Part shown: positions 32,131-42,812 of the stretch, piece after piece
Layout of the letters: each line of letters starts with the position of its first letter
Numbering within the stretch: the stretch's first letter is position 1
Assembly: GCA_029876055.1 (NCBI GenBank)
Contig: CM056879.1
Coordinates: forward strand, 2,108,001-2,172,000
From: Madurella fahalii
Lineage: Eukaryota; Ascomycota; Sordariomycetes; Sordariales
Length of the DNA stretch: 64,000 nucleotides
Reading direction: 5' to 3'
Position numbers and translations under genes: made by a program
Notes under the pieces: model-generated
What the model saw: the letters and a program-made list of their open reading frames with translations, nothing else
Database searches by the model: none
Told to the model about the DNA's origin: nothing

Positions 32131-33426
32131 CTAAATATAAACGTCTCCTACGAACGACTTGGCAATCCCTAGCTTTACACCCTTTTCAGTATAAAACTCT
32201 ATATCCTGAGCTTTATAGATATGCTTCAGATCCAGATAGGCCTCCTTAGTAACTCTGTATATATATACGAAGCCCTGTTTCCAAGTAGGGCTTGTAACCT
32301 GGTTATAATGCCACTGACAATAGCGCATTAGAGCCTTATCTCTTGGCTTCGGAATGACTAGGTCCACTAGCCGCCTTTTCGCCGCTATTTCTTGTACCTT
32401 AGAGTGTAAACTAGAACTATAACTGGTAGACTCTTGATTGTGCCTATGATAGTTAACAGAGATAGATGTTGACAGTAGGCGGATTATCAGAACCCTTTCG
32501 CTTTCGCCGTTTACGTTCCAAAAGGAGCTTTTCCTGCTCGCGAAACAACTGATAGATGTCTTCTAGTACATCGTTATACGTTCTTAGTATATTACCTTCT
32601 TCGGCGAAGTCAACTAGCTTTTCTAGGACGGTGGTTTCCAATTTGTGGTGTTTTTGGGTGCCTGGATCACGCCAGCAGTAGAACCCTTTGTTAGTGCAAA
32701 ACGAGCCGGTGTATCGAAGGAGTTCATAGACCTCCTTCCAAACAGGATGCTGGCCAGAGGCTTCTTCCTGCTCGATGAGGAGCTTGTCTCTTGCTGCGAG
32801 CTGTCTCCTTGAGGCTCTAATTCTGGTGCTGCCTCGAGTCCCTGCGGCTACCGCTTGACTGATTTCCTTGTAGATAAAGCATATATTGATCCTCAGCTTC
32901 TTTCCTTCCCGGAACAAGTGGCTCCAGGCTTTCATCTTGTCCTCAACAGCCCCCCTACTCAATGTTAATTCCGTCGAAGCACTTGCGGAGATCTCGCTCG
33001 TTTCGCTTCTCGACAGATACGGTGATTTTGGTCTCGTTGGACTGGTACCTCGACTCGGGTAGTTTGTCTTGCACCCTGGCCGCTAGCGCATGCTTCAGGA
33101 ATCGGTCCCAGTACGTACTGGGCGCGAGCGTAAGGTTCTCCTCTATAATCTCTATAACTAAGCGTTAACAATCTTCCTTTCCTAAGCTGTAATTTCTACT
33201 CGATAGAATAATGAATGCAGGTAGGGACAGGCTCATAATTGATGCGTGGGTCCCAATCGTCTAACTGGAGCAAAGGCAGTTCCCGGCCAGCTCGCTGCTG
33301 GCTCTGTGCGACCGGGCTTCTGCTGCGGCGGCTTGCAGGTGTCGAAATTGAAGGAACTGAGAGCCTCGGAGTACCGTAATCGAGCTTAAGGCGATCGTTA
33401 ACGGTAAAAGGGGTATCAGGAACCAT
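32131..33426 (-). pseudogene. Broken member of an expanded fungal protein family of unknown function
   Basis: The minus strand from 33426 reads a Ser/Pro-rich start, then LLQLDDWDPRINYEPVPTCIHYSIE and a TAG where Trp is expected. After frame changes it continues with STYWDRFLKHALAARVQDKL, RNERDLRKCFDGINIE, WSHLFREGKKLRINICFIYK, SGQHPVWKEVYELLRYTG and CWRDPGTQKHHKLETTVLEKL. The C-terminal block (32131-32367) holds PKPRDKALMRYCQWHYNQV and YTEKGVKLGIAKSFVGDVY. I recognise the order as that of a high-copy ascomycete family without a named function. At least two stops and two frame changes are present. It lies directly beyond the Tc1 relic, with tails facing each other. Confidence 0.6.
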
Positions 33427-34409
33427 GGTGGTTCATAGGTTGCTTACGAGAAATGGGCGAATGCGTAAGTCGATACTGTCACCAAAACCTGACTTCACAT
33501 CGTCCCTTGAGACAACGGTTTATCTATCATGAGACAAGTCACCTGATTCACCTCCACATTATATTGCGCTTGCACTCTTTGCGCTTAACGGGCCACATTT
33601 TGGAAACGTAAGGGACGGGGAGATCAGTGTTGGTATCTTAATTATAAAGCTTGAAGAAGTTTGGTATTCGGCTTGAAATAAACGTGCTCACTACTTGGGT
33701 CGGCGTGTGTTAAAATTGCGGTGCTGGGCGGCTTGTTGCTTGCTGCGTTGGACAATGGTTGGTCCTTGGCGTCTTGAATGCATGCAGCCGATCGGTCCAG
33801 CTGGCGGCAGTTCTTTGCCTTTGCCACATGATAGAAAGGCTGGTTGCTAAAATTAGCGCCAAACAATCTGCCTTGCGTTGCGCTCCTGAGCAGGGTCCAA
33901 GAAACGGGTCCCACACGACGACGAGACTACCCCACTTGCCGACCAAGAGAAGCAAAAAATGTCACATCTCGGCAAGGACACGATACCCGTAACGGATGCG
34001 GCGAATTCGACGACTTCAGACCGCGACATGCGAGCGGCCGCCGGAGCAACGTTGGAAACCGACCCTATCATCGATGAAGGCATTCCCTCTCGGCAACAAG
34101 CCGCTTCGCTGCCTACACCAGAAAACGCAGCTGTCCATTTGGGAGGTTCCAATAAAGCCCTCGCAAAAGGCCTGACGCGGGTAACGCCGTTTTGATTGGT
34201 GGATCCATGCTGGCCCTCGGTAACCTAGATCTATGCGGTGATCGCCCGTCACTAGGACTCCGGGTCGGCTTTCAGCCGCGTACTGCTCAGACGATGTATC
34301 CCACAGCAGATGCTTTCGGGTCAAAAAGACGGATTTCGCTGGCAACCCTATCAGATGCAGCACAGGTAATAGCGTTGAGCTGGAAATGCCCAACAAAATA
34401 TACGTAGAC
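33427..34409. other. Intergenic region, no gene
   Basis: Open frames near 33959-34195 and 34016-34468 have no recognisable domain. Likely the 5' flank of the broken family member plus old repeat DNA. Confidence 0.4.
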
Positions 34410-34559
34410 ACTACGTGAGGATTGTTAGAGCGCCTTGACGTTGTGACACGGTGTAAAACAAGGCGCACTGTATGTCAAGAAATGGGGAGCCAAAAATGGC
34501 TCCACTTAGAAAGATTTCAGATGTAAGATTGTGGACACTGAACCTGGCCGCCACTGTAC
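34410..34559 (-). mobile_element. Retroelement-like fragment, copy B (inverted relative to copy A)
   Basis: The reverse complement matches 25965-26110 at roughly 80-85 percent by eye, including GTGGAGCCATTTTTGGCTCC and the start of the putative LTR (TGTCAC here, TGTAAC in copy A). After about 150 bases the similarity fades. Together the two copies bracket the NACHT-ankyrin gene and the transposon relics. Confidence 0.55.
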
Positions 34560-35688
34560 AGCAAAGTCTATGTTGGAATTCCGTGTTGAATGCCCATTTT
34601 CGCTCCAGAGCTCTGAGGTCAAGCAAATGCCGCCATCGAGACCCTGCCTGCGCTGCCCGAATTCCGCTTCCGGGGCCCCGCATTTGCCCAACCTAGCCCG
34701 TAAACGAGATCTTCCTAACCCCCGCCTTGCCTAATCCGAGCACTACAGCACTTGGACTTAGTTTAGCTTGGCTGCTGCTGGAATTACCAAACATTCCCCT
34801 TTACCACAGCTTCGGCTTCCGATGGGACCGAACCTCCGTCGGCGCCCGGCTCTCAAAAACTCTCCGTATGATCCGTTCAACCACGGTGTTAAGATTGAAG
34901 TGATGACCAACCTTAAACATAGCCAACCAGGTGTTCTGGCCTAGGCGAATTTCTCAGCATAATAACAAAGATTTCCTCGGCCAAGACGCTGCCGATTTGT
35001 CAGCTGCCGCAATATGCAGTTCAGGCATCGGATTTCTTCAAGTTGCCCCGCACGTCCGCGCAACGACGCTTGTGCTACGTTAGCTTGTATTATTAATCTG
35101 CGTGAGACATCTATCGAGGATACGGGGGGTTGGGCCAAAAAGTGTCCAGACGGTTCTGTCAGTAAGTTTAAGTCGCGTCACGCACAGACCATACAGTATT
35201 CGAAGCATCAGCGATATCCAGACATCACACCCGCTTCGACAATATCTCTTCAAAGTACACTTGGGGTCTAATGTAGCCTGGGGTGCTATTAAATGTACTA
35301 ATAACACCATTTTTGTCTTTTTGTAATAGGTCTGGCCGTAGGGAGTCAGGGAAGTGCTTGAAGGGTTAGGGCTGAGTAAGGCATGTTACAGTGCGAGATG
35401 ACTCTTTGCCACGTTTTACACGCTGAGAAGGGCCTAGGCTTGGCTCGTTTTAACAGGATAATCAGGTCACTCTGGCCCCAACATCCCGTACGGGAAACAG
35501 GCAGGACGGCAGTGTTAATTGACCGCTCGCCAAAAGGTAATTAACATTGATGTATATAAACGGGGCGCGCCCCCCAAAGCAATTCAGTTAAGTTCATCAT
35601 CGACAACACATTCCCAACCATCTCATCCAGAGCAAAACCCAACTTTTCCCCATCGCGGAACTCTTCACAAACCCCCACAAAATTCAAC
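34560..35688. other. Intergenic region upstream of the DUF1993 gene
   Basis: No gene supported. A short plus-strand string near 35265-35325 (NVAWGAIKCTNNTIFVFL) vaguely resembles the middle of a Tc1 transposase, but it is too short to call. The last 200 bases serve as promoter and 5' UTR of the next gene. Confidence 0.4.
35552..35558 (+). promoter_or_regulatory. TATA box of the DUF1993 gene
   Basis: TATATAAAC lies about 135 bases upstream of the ATG at 35689, followed by a CA-rich leader (CAACACATTCCC, CATCTCATCC) typical of fungal 5' UTRs. Confidence 0.5.
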
Positions 35689-36243
35689 ATGTCCACCATA
35701 CCTTTTTACGATGCCACTATCGGCACGAGTACCAAATCGCTCAAAGCCCTCCTCGCCATCCTCAAAATCGCCAAGGAACACCCGGACGCCGCGTCTTTCC
35801 CCGACGCCCGCCTCTACGAGGACATGAAGCCTTTTACCTTCCAGGTCCAGACCGTCTCCAACTTTGCCAAGAAGCTCGTGGAACGCCTGGCCGTCCGGCC
35901 CGCTGACCAGCCGCCTCTTGAATCGTGGCCCGACGAGGAACAAACGATCGACGAGCTCATCGCCCGCGTGGAGAAGACGCTCGACTTGGTGGCGACCGTC
36001 AAGCCCGAGCATCTGGAAGGGGCAGCGAACAAGAGGGCGCAGCTGCCTTTTGGCCCAGAGCTCCAGGCTGAGATGTCGGGTCTAGACTATGTGCTGAATT
36101 ACATGCTGCCCAACCTGTATTTCCATTTGACCACCGCGTACGCGATCTTGCGGATGAAGGGCGTGCCGTTGGGCAAGGCGGATTTTTTGACGCCGTTTGT
36201 CGAGAAGCACTTCCCGAAGGAGAAGATGCTTGCGACGAGGTAG
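35689..36243 (+). CDS. DUF1993 family protein
   Basis: 184 residues, single exon, normal length for the family. DUF1993 proteins are all-alpha, DinB-like four-helix bundles of unknown function found in fungi and bacteria. Typical strings are IPFYDATIGTSTKSLKALLAIL at the start, DMKPFTFQVQTVSNFAKKL, and LDYVLNYMLPNLYFHLTTAYAILR, where the last helix carries the conserved FHLTTAYAILR motif. It ends with a short basic tail. No signal peptide, so cytosolic. The start is the first ATG after a clear leader. Confidence 0.88.
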   Translation: MSTIPFYDATIGTSTKSLKALLAILKIAKEHPDAASFPDARLYEDMKPFTFQVQTVSNFAKKLVERLAVRPADQPPLESWPDEEQTIDELIARVEKTLDLVATVKPEHLEGAANKRAQLPFGPELQAEMSGLDYVLNYMLPNLYFHLTTAYAILRMKGVPLGKADFLTPFVEKHFPKEKMLATR

Positions 36244-36362
36244 ATGAGGACGGATAAGTGGAACTAGGGTGATTGTCTTGCAAATAGCCAATCGTCGGAA
36301 CCGAATCAATAAAGGGATCTTGCTATCGAAAATGTGCCAAGAAATGCGAGAGCACGTACCTA

Positions 36363-38070
36363 CTAGAAGCCGAGAATAGCGTTTGCCAGCCTGACTGCTG
36401 CCTTGGCCCCAGGAGTTTCGTCCTCCGGCACAGGGAGCTTCTCAAGGCCCATTGCTTGCATACCCACAGGGTCGCAGTATTTCTTGACATACGCTTCCGT
36501 AGCCCGGCCAATATGATGCGATTCCCCCTCTCCACCGGGGAAATCCGGCGCCGGCGTACCCTGAAGGAAAGCCGCCCTCTGACGGGCCACGTATTGCGCG
36601 CTGGCCTCAGTCGTCGGACAGACGGGAATGTAAAGCACGCTCGAGTCGGAGTTGCCGCCGTGTTTCTTGTCAACGGCATGGATAGCTTCATCAGTGTCAG
36701 CACCACCTGCCTAGTTCCAACCCACGCAAAAAGAGGACAGCAAAGCCGTACTTACTATCGCAATGCCACACCACATAATCCCCCGGCCTCACCTCGGGAA
36801 CATGCACCATCGTCCTCTCGAGCTCCAGATGCGGGTGCTCTCCGTCGGGGAACTCCTGCCCACACCCGGGTACTGCCCCTTGCAGCTCACTCCCCATCTT
36901 CTCCCCGCCAGTGAACTCCCAATTCCCGGCCTCCAAAAACCTCTCCTTCTCCCCACCCACCTCGGCCAGCGTCCTCCTCGCCCTAAAGAAAGGCCTCAGA
37001 AGCGAGTACACCCCGGCCTCCTTCACAAGCGGATTCACCAGCAGCGTGCCCTCCCCGGGCCCCACCTTGCTCATGGCCAGCCACCCCTGGAACATGCGGA
37101 ACATGCTGGACGCGCCGAGGCCGCCGTAGAGGTCGGTGGTGGCGCGCACGCGGTCCGACGCATCGTAGGGGTCGTAGGGGGCGTAGGGGGCGTCGGGGGG
37201 GGCGGCGTCCCAGGAGCCTCGGAACACGGCCTCGTACACCCCGCCGCGGCCGTACCCGTCCTCCTCCCAGCGCTCGACGCTGCCGCCGTCCTGGTGCGGC
37301 CCCAGCGCGAAGCGCGCGTCCCCCGGCCGGCGGATGCGCAGCCGGTCGGCGTAGCAGAGCGGGGTGCGCAGCGAGACCGCCGAGGCGCCGTCCGAGGCGC
37401 GCCACAGCGACGTCATCAGCGCGGTCTGGGCCCGCAGGAGCCGCGGGTGGCCCCGCGCGCGCACCTGCGGGGTCGACCAGTAGAGCTCCAGGACTTGGGG
37501 CTCGTCTTGGGGGAAGCCTTGTGCGGTATCTCTGTCAGTGACTGCCGGTGTGGTGCTGGAGAGAGGAGGGGTGGAAAGGAAAAACTGACCTCGTGTTTGC
37601 GGGTTCTGTCTCACGTACTCTTCGATCTCAAACTTGTAAGCTCTGGCCTCGTCTTCGGGGATCACCCCCTTGATGACTGCCACGCCGCGCTTCTTGATCT
37701 CTGGCTTGTTGCTGTCTATGTCGGCTTGGAGATGGCTGAAGCGCACTTCGGGAATTATGGCCGATCCGGCGTTTGCGATGATCTCATTTTCCTTCTTGAG
37801 GACCTCGAGCAGTCTTTCCCAACTGGCGATGATGGCGTCTTCGTGGCCGTCCACGAGGCGGAGTTTGAGCTCGCGGAACCGGTCTGGCAGGGGTTGTGCT
37901 TTTCTGCCCGAGAGGGAAGCGAAGGAATCGGAAATGTCTCCTTCAGCTTTGCCGCTGGGAGCGGCGCCCATGGCCGCCATGTAGGTGGCATGACGCACGT
38001 TGTGTCGTAATAGGCAACATGTAGCAGCGAGTGTGCCACATCTGGCGGCCAGGGTGGTTCTTACGAGCAT
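36363..38070 (-). CDS. DUF1479 protein (YbiU-like, putative 2-oxoglutarate/Fe(II) oxygenase fold)
   Basis: 532 residues from three exons on the minus strand: 37590-38070, 36756-37529 and 36363-36706; all phases agree. Family strings: RGVAVIKGVIPEDEARAYKFE, QVLELYWSTPQVRARGHPRLL, LGPHQDGGSVERWE (probable His and Asp metal ligands), VNPLVKEAGVYSLLRPFF and GDYVVWHCDSGADTDEAIH (second His). The first 30 residues are Arg-rich and lack acidic residues, so mitochondrial import is possible. A start at the internal MAAMGAAP (37981) would remove this. An acidic repeat (DAPYAPYDPYDASD) sits in a very GC-rich part. The substrate is unknown. Confidence 0.82.
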
Positions 38071-38745
38071 CCTGAAATCGGGAACGTCGAAGTCTGGTGG
38101 TGGAAGTAGTTCGGGAATGTGTAATGCGGAAATAGTGTATAATCCGCACCCACCTGGGGTTTGCTGAGACTCAATGGTGAGAACGCGCTGTGCTGACGGC
38201 CATGGGGGCACCCATCATTGCCCAGACGGCGCACCTTGATATACCCGATGCGATTGGTGTTCCACGAGGATTGTTGGGGAGCATGGCAGCCGTGTTAAGC
38301 GTTCAGTCAGCCGGAAGTGCTACATTAGGACGTTGGTGCACCGCAGTCAAACGTCATCGGCCCCGGGGTCTGCCTCTTAGAGAATCAGTGGTTCAGGCGG
38401 GGGCCACAGGCGCAAGCCCAAGTCTGCCCCCTGGGATGCCGGGTCCGGAATGCATATCGGGTCCCAAATACCAATCACAATCCCGCGAGCGCAAATCGGT
38501 GGTGTTTAGCCAATGAGGACATCGAAGGGTCCTCGAAGCAACCGTGGCGGGTGGGATGCCCTCTGAGTCGGAATGTCCGGAAAGGGAAGGTCCGTCATCG
38601 CCCCACCTTTCGTCACATCTGCCAAAACCTTGGTTCCACTGAAATTCTCATCGGCTTTCGGCCTCGCACTCGTGCAAAAGAAAGCGGCTAGAAGTGGAGG
38701 ATCCATTACTCCGTTGTCGTCGCAGGAATCAACCCGAAATCTGCT
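38071..38745. promoter_or_regulatory. Divergent promoter region (DUF1479 / Zn2Cys6 regulator)
   Basis: 675 bases between two divergent starts. An open frame continues upstream from the DUF1479 start but begins with GTG and has no ATG, so I treat it as non-coding. The regulator gene might control its neighbour; this is inference from arrangement alone. Confidence 0.4.
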
Positions 38746-41422
38746 ATGGCAAGCAACAAAGGTGGAAATGTCCAGGTCAGATTTGTGGGGCACGATGCTA
38801 CGGGATTGCCCGTGAAGAGAAAACAGGTCCATCAGGCCTGCACCCCTTGCAGGAAGAGGAAGGTAAGGCAGAAGATGTTAGTGCGCAGAAAACAGTGTTG
38901 CTCTCAATCCCTGGAGAGATTAACGACTAACAACTCCTCTTCCATAGAAGCGCTGTCAACATGTCCTCGCCGACGAAAGGGTCGCCAGGAGCGACCCCGC
39001 GCAGGTCGAGGACGCCACCCCAGACTCGGACGCCTCTGATGCCGCTGCTCAACTTCTACGCTTCTTCCATCATGTTTCCGACAATAAGACCAATAGCATC
39101 GATAGCCGTGAAACAAGGCAACCATCTCGGCAGTCGGAAACCTCCCCCCCTTTCCTTGGTGATCTGAACCCAGAAAGCATTCTGCTTGAAGCCACCATGG
39201 CCGTCGCCGGAAAGCCACAGTCCTCAGACACGGATGGGCCAAAAAACGACGCGGAAGGGATCCTGGGAGTCTTAGCGTCAGTCTCTCCATGCCGTGGGGG
39301 AGACCCTCCTTCCCCTGGCAAAGAGCCGGCAGATACGGAACCGTCAACGGTTTCTGAAGTGCTTGGTTCGTCCGGTACAATACTTCACCGGGACGGCACA
39401 CGGTCCAGAGTACAGATTCAAGACGCGACAGGTTTCGCCACCCTTGCCCAGACTCTTGTTAACCAGGTACTTGCCCGTAAGGTGCTTCCCACAGACATGG
39501 AATGGGGGGCTTTGAGAGACCTGTACCTTACCAAGATCCACCCCATCTTTCCCATTTTTGATAGATCAACTTTGTTGAATCCCCCAGAGGAGACTGAGCT
39601 CCGCGAACTCATTACGGCGTCTGTATGCCTCGCGGCGGCCAGCGATCCAGAAGCTCGCAGTCTTTTGACCTTCGATCGGGACGCGGCTCGCTGGGCGCCT
39701 ACCGATCTCGCCACCGGAAACACTCGCACAGCCCGCTCGCGCAGAGCTAGCGATGAGAGACAGAATTCGCGGTCTGAAAAGGCGTCCAGAGCTCGGCGGA
39801 TCGTTCCGTTCAAAGAATACTCGCAGGAAATAACCAGATTTATCAACAAACGACTTATCGAGCTGCGGGAAAAGCAGCAGCTCCCTCTCATCCACGAAAT
39901 CCATATTGTGGCGATAACCTGCCTCTATTGGCAGCCAGCTGACCCCAAAGAACGATTTGAGCCTTTGTGTCTCTTCGCCAGACTGGTCAGTTTAGCGCAT
40001 ACACATGGCATCCACCTAGACCTTCTGAACAGGGCCCATACGGATAGCCGACCGGCTGCTGATGGCGGCGGGAGCAGGCTCTTCAGGTGCCTGTATGCGC
40101 TTGACCGGTTGCTCGCAGCCTTTGCCGGTCGGCCAGTCATGTTTCACAACGATGATCTTATCCGAATCCCCTCTACGGATGAAAAAGACCCGCCCGCTTT
40201 CCGACTCTTCATGTCCCTAATCTTTTTGCTGGACCAAGTCATCGAAATGTATCGGCCAAATCCGAAGGTTAGTTACATTGATGTACCGGTATTTGAGCGC
40301 CTGGCTATTGAAGCTAGAGCACAAGGCGAGCCAGATAGCATCCTTGGTATGTAGCATCCTGGCTCCTTGGGCTCGTGATCTGAACTGACCATACACATGC
40401 CTTCAGCCACCCTTGAGGTCCTCTACCATGCCATCTGCGTTCTCTCGGTACGGATGCCGCGTCAACGTTTTCGAACGGCACCCGAATGCGACACCCTTCC
40501 TTGCCCGAGCTACCAGCATCTGCCCCCGAGTGGTGTGAATGCCCGGAGATCCCATTCTGCCGACCGCATTCTAGATGTTGTCAAGGACTACAAACTCAGC
40601 CCCATGCCGTTCGTTCCGTATGCTCTCACCCTCTCGCTCAGCGTGGCGTATCGCAAATGGCGCTTCAGCCGGCTGCCTATGTTCAGAACAAGAGGCGGTG
40701 CAGACTTCAAGAAGGTGCTTCCTGTTCTGCAGGAAATGGGCAGGGTGTGGAATAGTGCCCGTCTGAATGCTCAACTCGGTCAGGCGGTGATGCTCAAACT
40801 CGATCGAAACGAAATCCTGCACGGGAGACGTTCGAAGTGCGGCACCGAGGGCAGCCGTACTAGGGATGGCGAGCAAGGGCAAAGCGGCAGCCGAGAGTTA
40901 CCGGTCGAGTTGCCCATCGGACCGAACGATACATCGCCGCCCACACGGCTATCTGGCCGAGTCGAAGGCGGCAATCAACCGACCGACGGGAACAACTCCC
41001 GCTTGTCCCTTGAGCCGACGGCCGGAAAGGATTCCCAGATTTCGGATAAAAACGGTGGAGCTGAACCGCCGCCCGGCCTTGACATGTCAATGTCTTCGAC
41101 CACTACTTCGTCTCTGGAGGTTCAACCACCTTTGAGGCCCACTGCCTGGAATGTGTCATGGAACCCGCCGTTGGCGGGCGAGGAAAACGCACCTGACGCC
41201 ATACCGTTACCAGGGGACTTCTTCTACCCGCCAAATGTAATGGAGGGTCCATCTGTTGACGGAGTACCCGAATACGATCTGAACGCATTCCTCAATGACG
41301 ACGACGCACTCTTCCGGTCATGGGATCCCAAATTCGCCCAGTCCGTGGACTATTCATTCAGCAGCAACTTGGACCCAGGGAACCCGTTTGCCTGGCCAGA
41401 GTATTGCAATTATACTCCTTGA
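38746..41422 (+). CDS. Zn2Cys6-type fungal transcription factor
   Basis: 843 residues from exons 38746-38862, 38948-40346 and 40407-41422 (phases agree). The N-terminal DNA-binding segment is HQACTPCRKRK then, across the first intron, KRCQH: half of a Zn2Cys6 cluster. The second Cys triplet usually found within 20 residues is not visible. The middle has the fungal-specific transcription factor domain: LRDLYLTKIHPIFPIFDRSTL, AITCLYWQPADPKERFEPLC, then LFRCLYALDRLLAAFAGRPVMF. The C-terminus is acidic and Pro-rich with aromatic residues (FFYPPNVMEGP, YDLNAFLNDDDALF), like an activation domain. Nuclear. Targets unknown. Confidence 0.82.
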
Positions 41423-42099
41423 ATTCCCGAAGGGTTGGAGAGACGCTGGGCTTGGGTCAGGATTATTAAGTAGTTAAATAATGATTCGATGTGGCATCTC
41501 AGCCGCCTCTGTCAAAACCCTCATGTGAAACTGAGCATTAAATTCCATGGCAAACGTGTCGTTAACGTAAGATAGTGTCATTTAATTGCTCCTCTGGGAA
41601 CTCCTTGGCTTCATTACTGATGTTTCGCTCAATAGACTCTATAGAGAGGGCGGAACCATTTCCCGTTTTCCCGTTTTACTTTTTTTTTTTTTTTTCCATT
41701 ATCAGAGGGACATCACATCTTTTTAAGTAGGACCATCAGGCCACTCCATTGATTCAGGCAAGCTTGAATGATATCCATGAGCCGTCCCAATAATTATTCC
41801 ACAGGTTTCAATTTATCAATGCCCGCATAGTGCCGTAGAAGATCATTTCTTTATGCATTCATTACAGATTATCGCACACGTAAAACGTCCATCAATCCCA
41901 TCGCCATCTTCTCTGGCATGCTGCAGAGCCCTCTCTGAGTGATCCCGTTTAAGCGGGGGTATATCCCTCTCTTCCCCTCGAAGGTGAACCTTCATTATGT
42001 ACCACCGGTATTTAACTTGGTTGGCTACTGCAACAACGTGACCCAGCCTCGTTGTTATTGTTTGTGTCTTTGGCTTGGCATCTTGGTACATTTCCGCTC
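41423..42099. other. Intergenic region with a 16-base T run
   Basis: Contains the 3' flanks of two convergent genes and a T homopolymer at 41680-41695. No gene seen. Confidence 0.5.
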
Positions 42100-42812
42100 T
42101 CATAGGAACCATAACACTGCTCCGACTATGAATGCGCTCGTAGTTGCAGCGGCGGCAGATCTTGCTTGCGCGGCCGTTCCTGTTACTACCGTTGACTGCG
42201 GTGGTGTGGTTGGTCTTGTGCCTGCTAGCGGGCCAGTTGAAGAAGCTCTGAAAAGTGATGTCGGCGATGCTCTTTTCGGTGGTCTCGCGTCATCGTTGAT
42301 AACAACGAATCGTGATAAACTCATATCCCAGATTGCCCAGACAGCAGGGTTGGACGGTAGGGCTTCAAATCGCCCTGTGCCGCTGTCGCAGCATGAGTCT
42401 GGGTGGTCGCCACAGCAATAGGAGCTGTCGGTGCCCGTGACGTTGGCACAGGATATCATGTCTCGCCTGCCGGCGCTAGAGACTGTTACCCATGTTAGCC
42501 TTCCTGCGGCAGGCCGAGGCGCTATGGCGGGTTGAACTTGCTTGGGCTTGGACAGTAGGGATCACACTCGGACGAGAGAAAAAGCCGGTCTGTACATGCT
42601 GCCTGAGCTGGCCTTCCGTTTGGGCCGCTGCAGAGCTTGTTGCTGAGACAAACTGTGCCTGGCTCTCCGCCACAGCACATGCTCTCTTCGGCGTCCGGGT
42701 CGCATGGGAAATCACCAGGCGATAGTTTCCCGTTCGGTAAATAGCATTGATTCTGGGCGAGACAGATTTGAGAGAAGCAAATAAACAAAATAGCCCGACT
42801 GAGCCTCGTCAT
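42100..42812 (-). CDS. Cysteine-rich extracellular protein, probably membrane- or GPI-anchored
   Basis: 217 residues from exons 42542-42812 and 42100-42482. An N-terminal signal peptide (RAILFICFSQICLAQ) precedes CYLPNGKLSPGDFPCD, EESMCCGG, TVCLSNKLCSG and CTDRLFLSSECDPYC. The second exon continues SCANVTGTDSSYCCGD then CCDSGTGRFEALPS. A Thr/Ala/Pro-rich stalk and a short hydrophobic end (FIVGAVLWFL) follow. This pattern defines a large family of fungal secreted or surface proteins of unknown function. The proposed intron (42483-42541) uses a GC donor (GCAAGT) with a good CTAAC branch site and CAG acceptor. A GT donor 12 bases upstream would also keep frame. Confidence 0.7.

Noticed and set aside
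35141..35330. Possible second Tc1 transposase fragment (VAWGAI string)
   Set aside because: Only about 15 residues resemble the family and no catalytic motif is present.
36763..38010. 415-codon plus-strand open frame rich in Pro, Gly and Arg
   Set aside because: Antisense to the DUF1479 gene, which has clear family motifs and phase-correct introns.
38071..38211. N-terminal extension of the DUF1479 frame
   Set aside because: The extension begins with GTG, not ATG, and is not family-like; the first ATG at 38070 was chosen.
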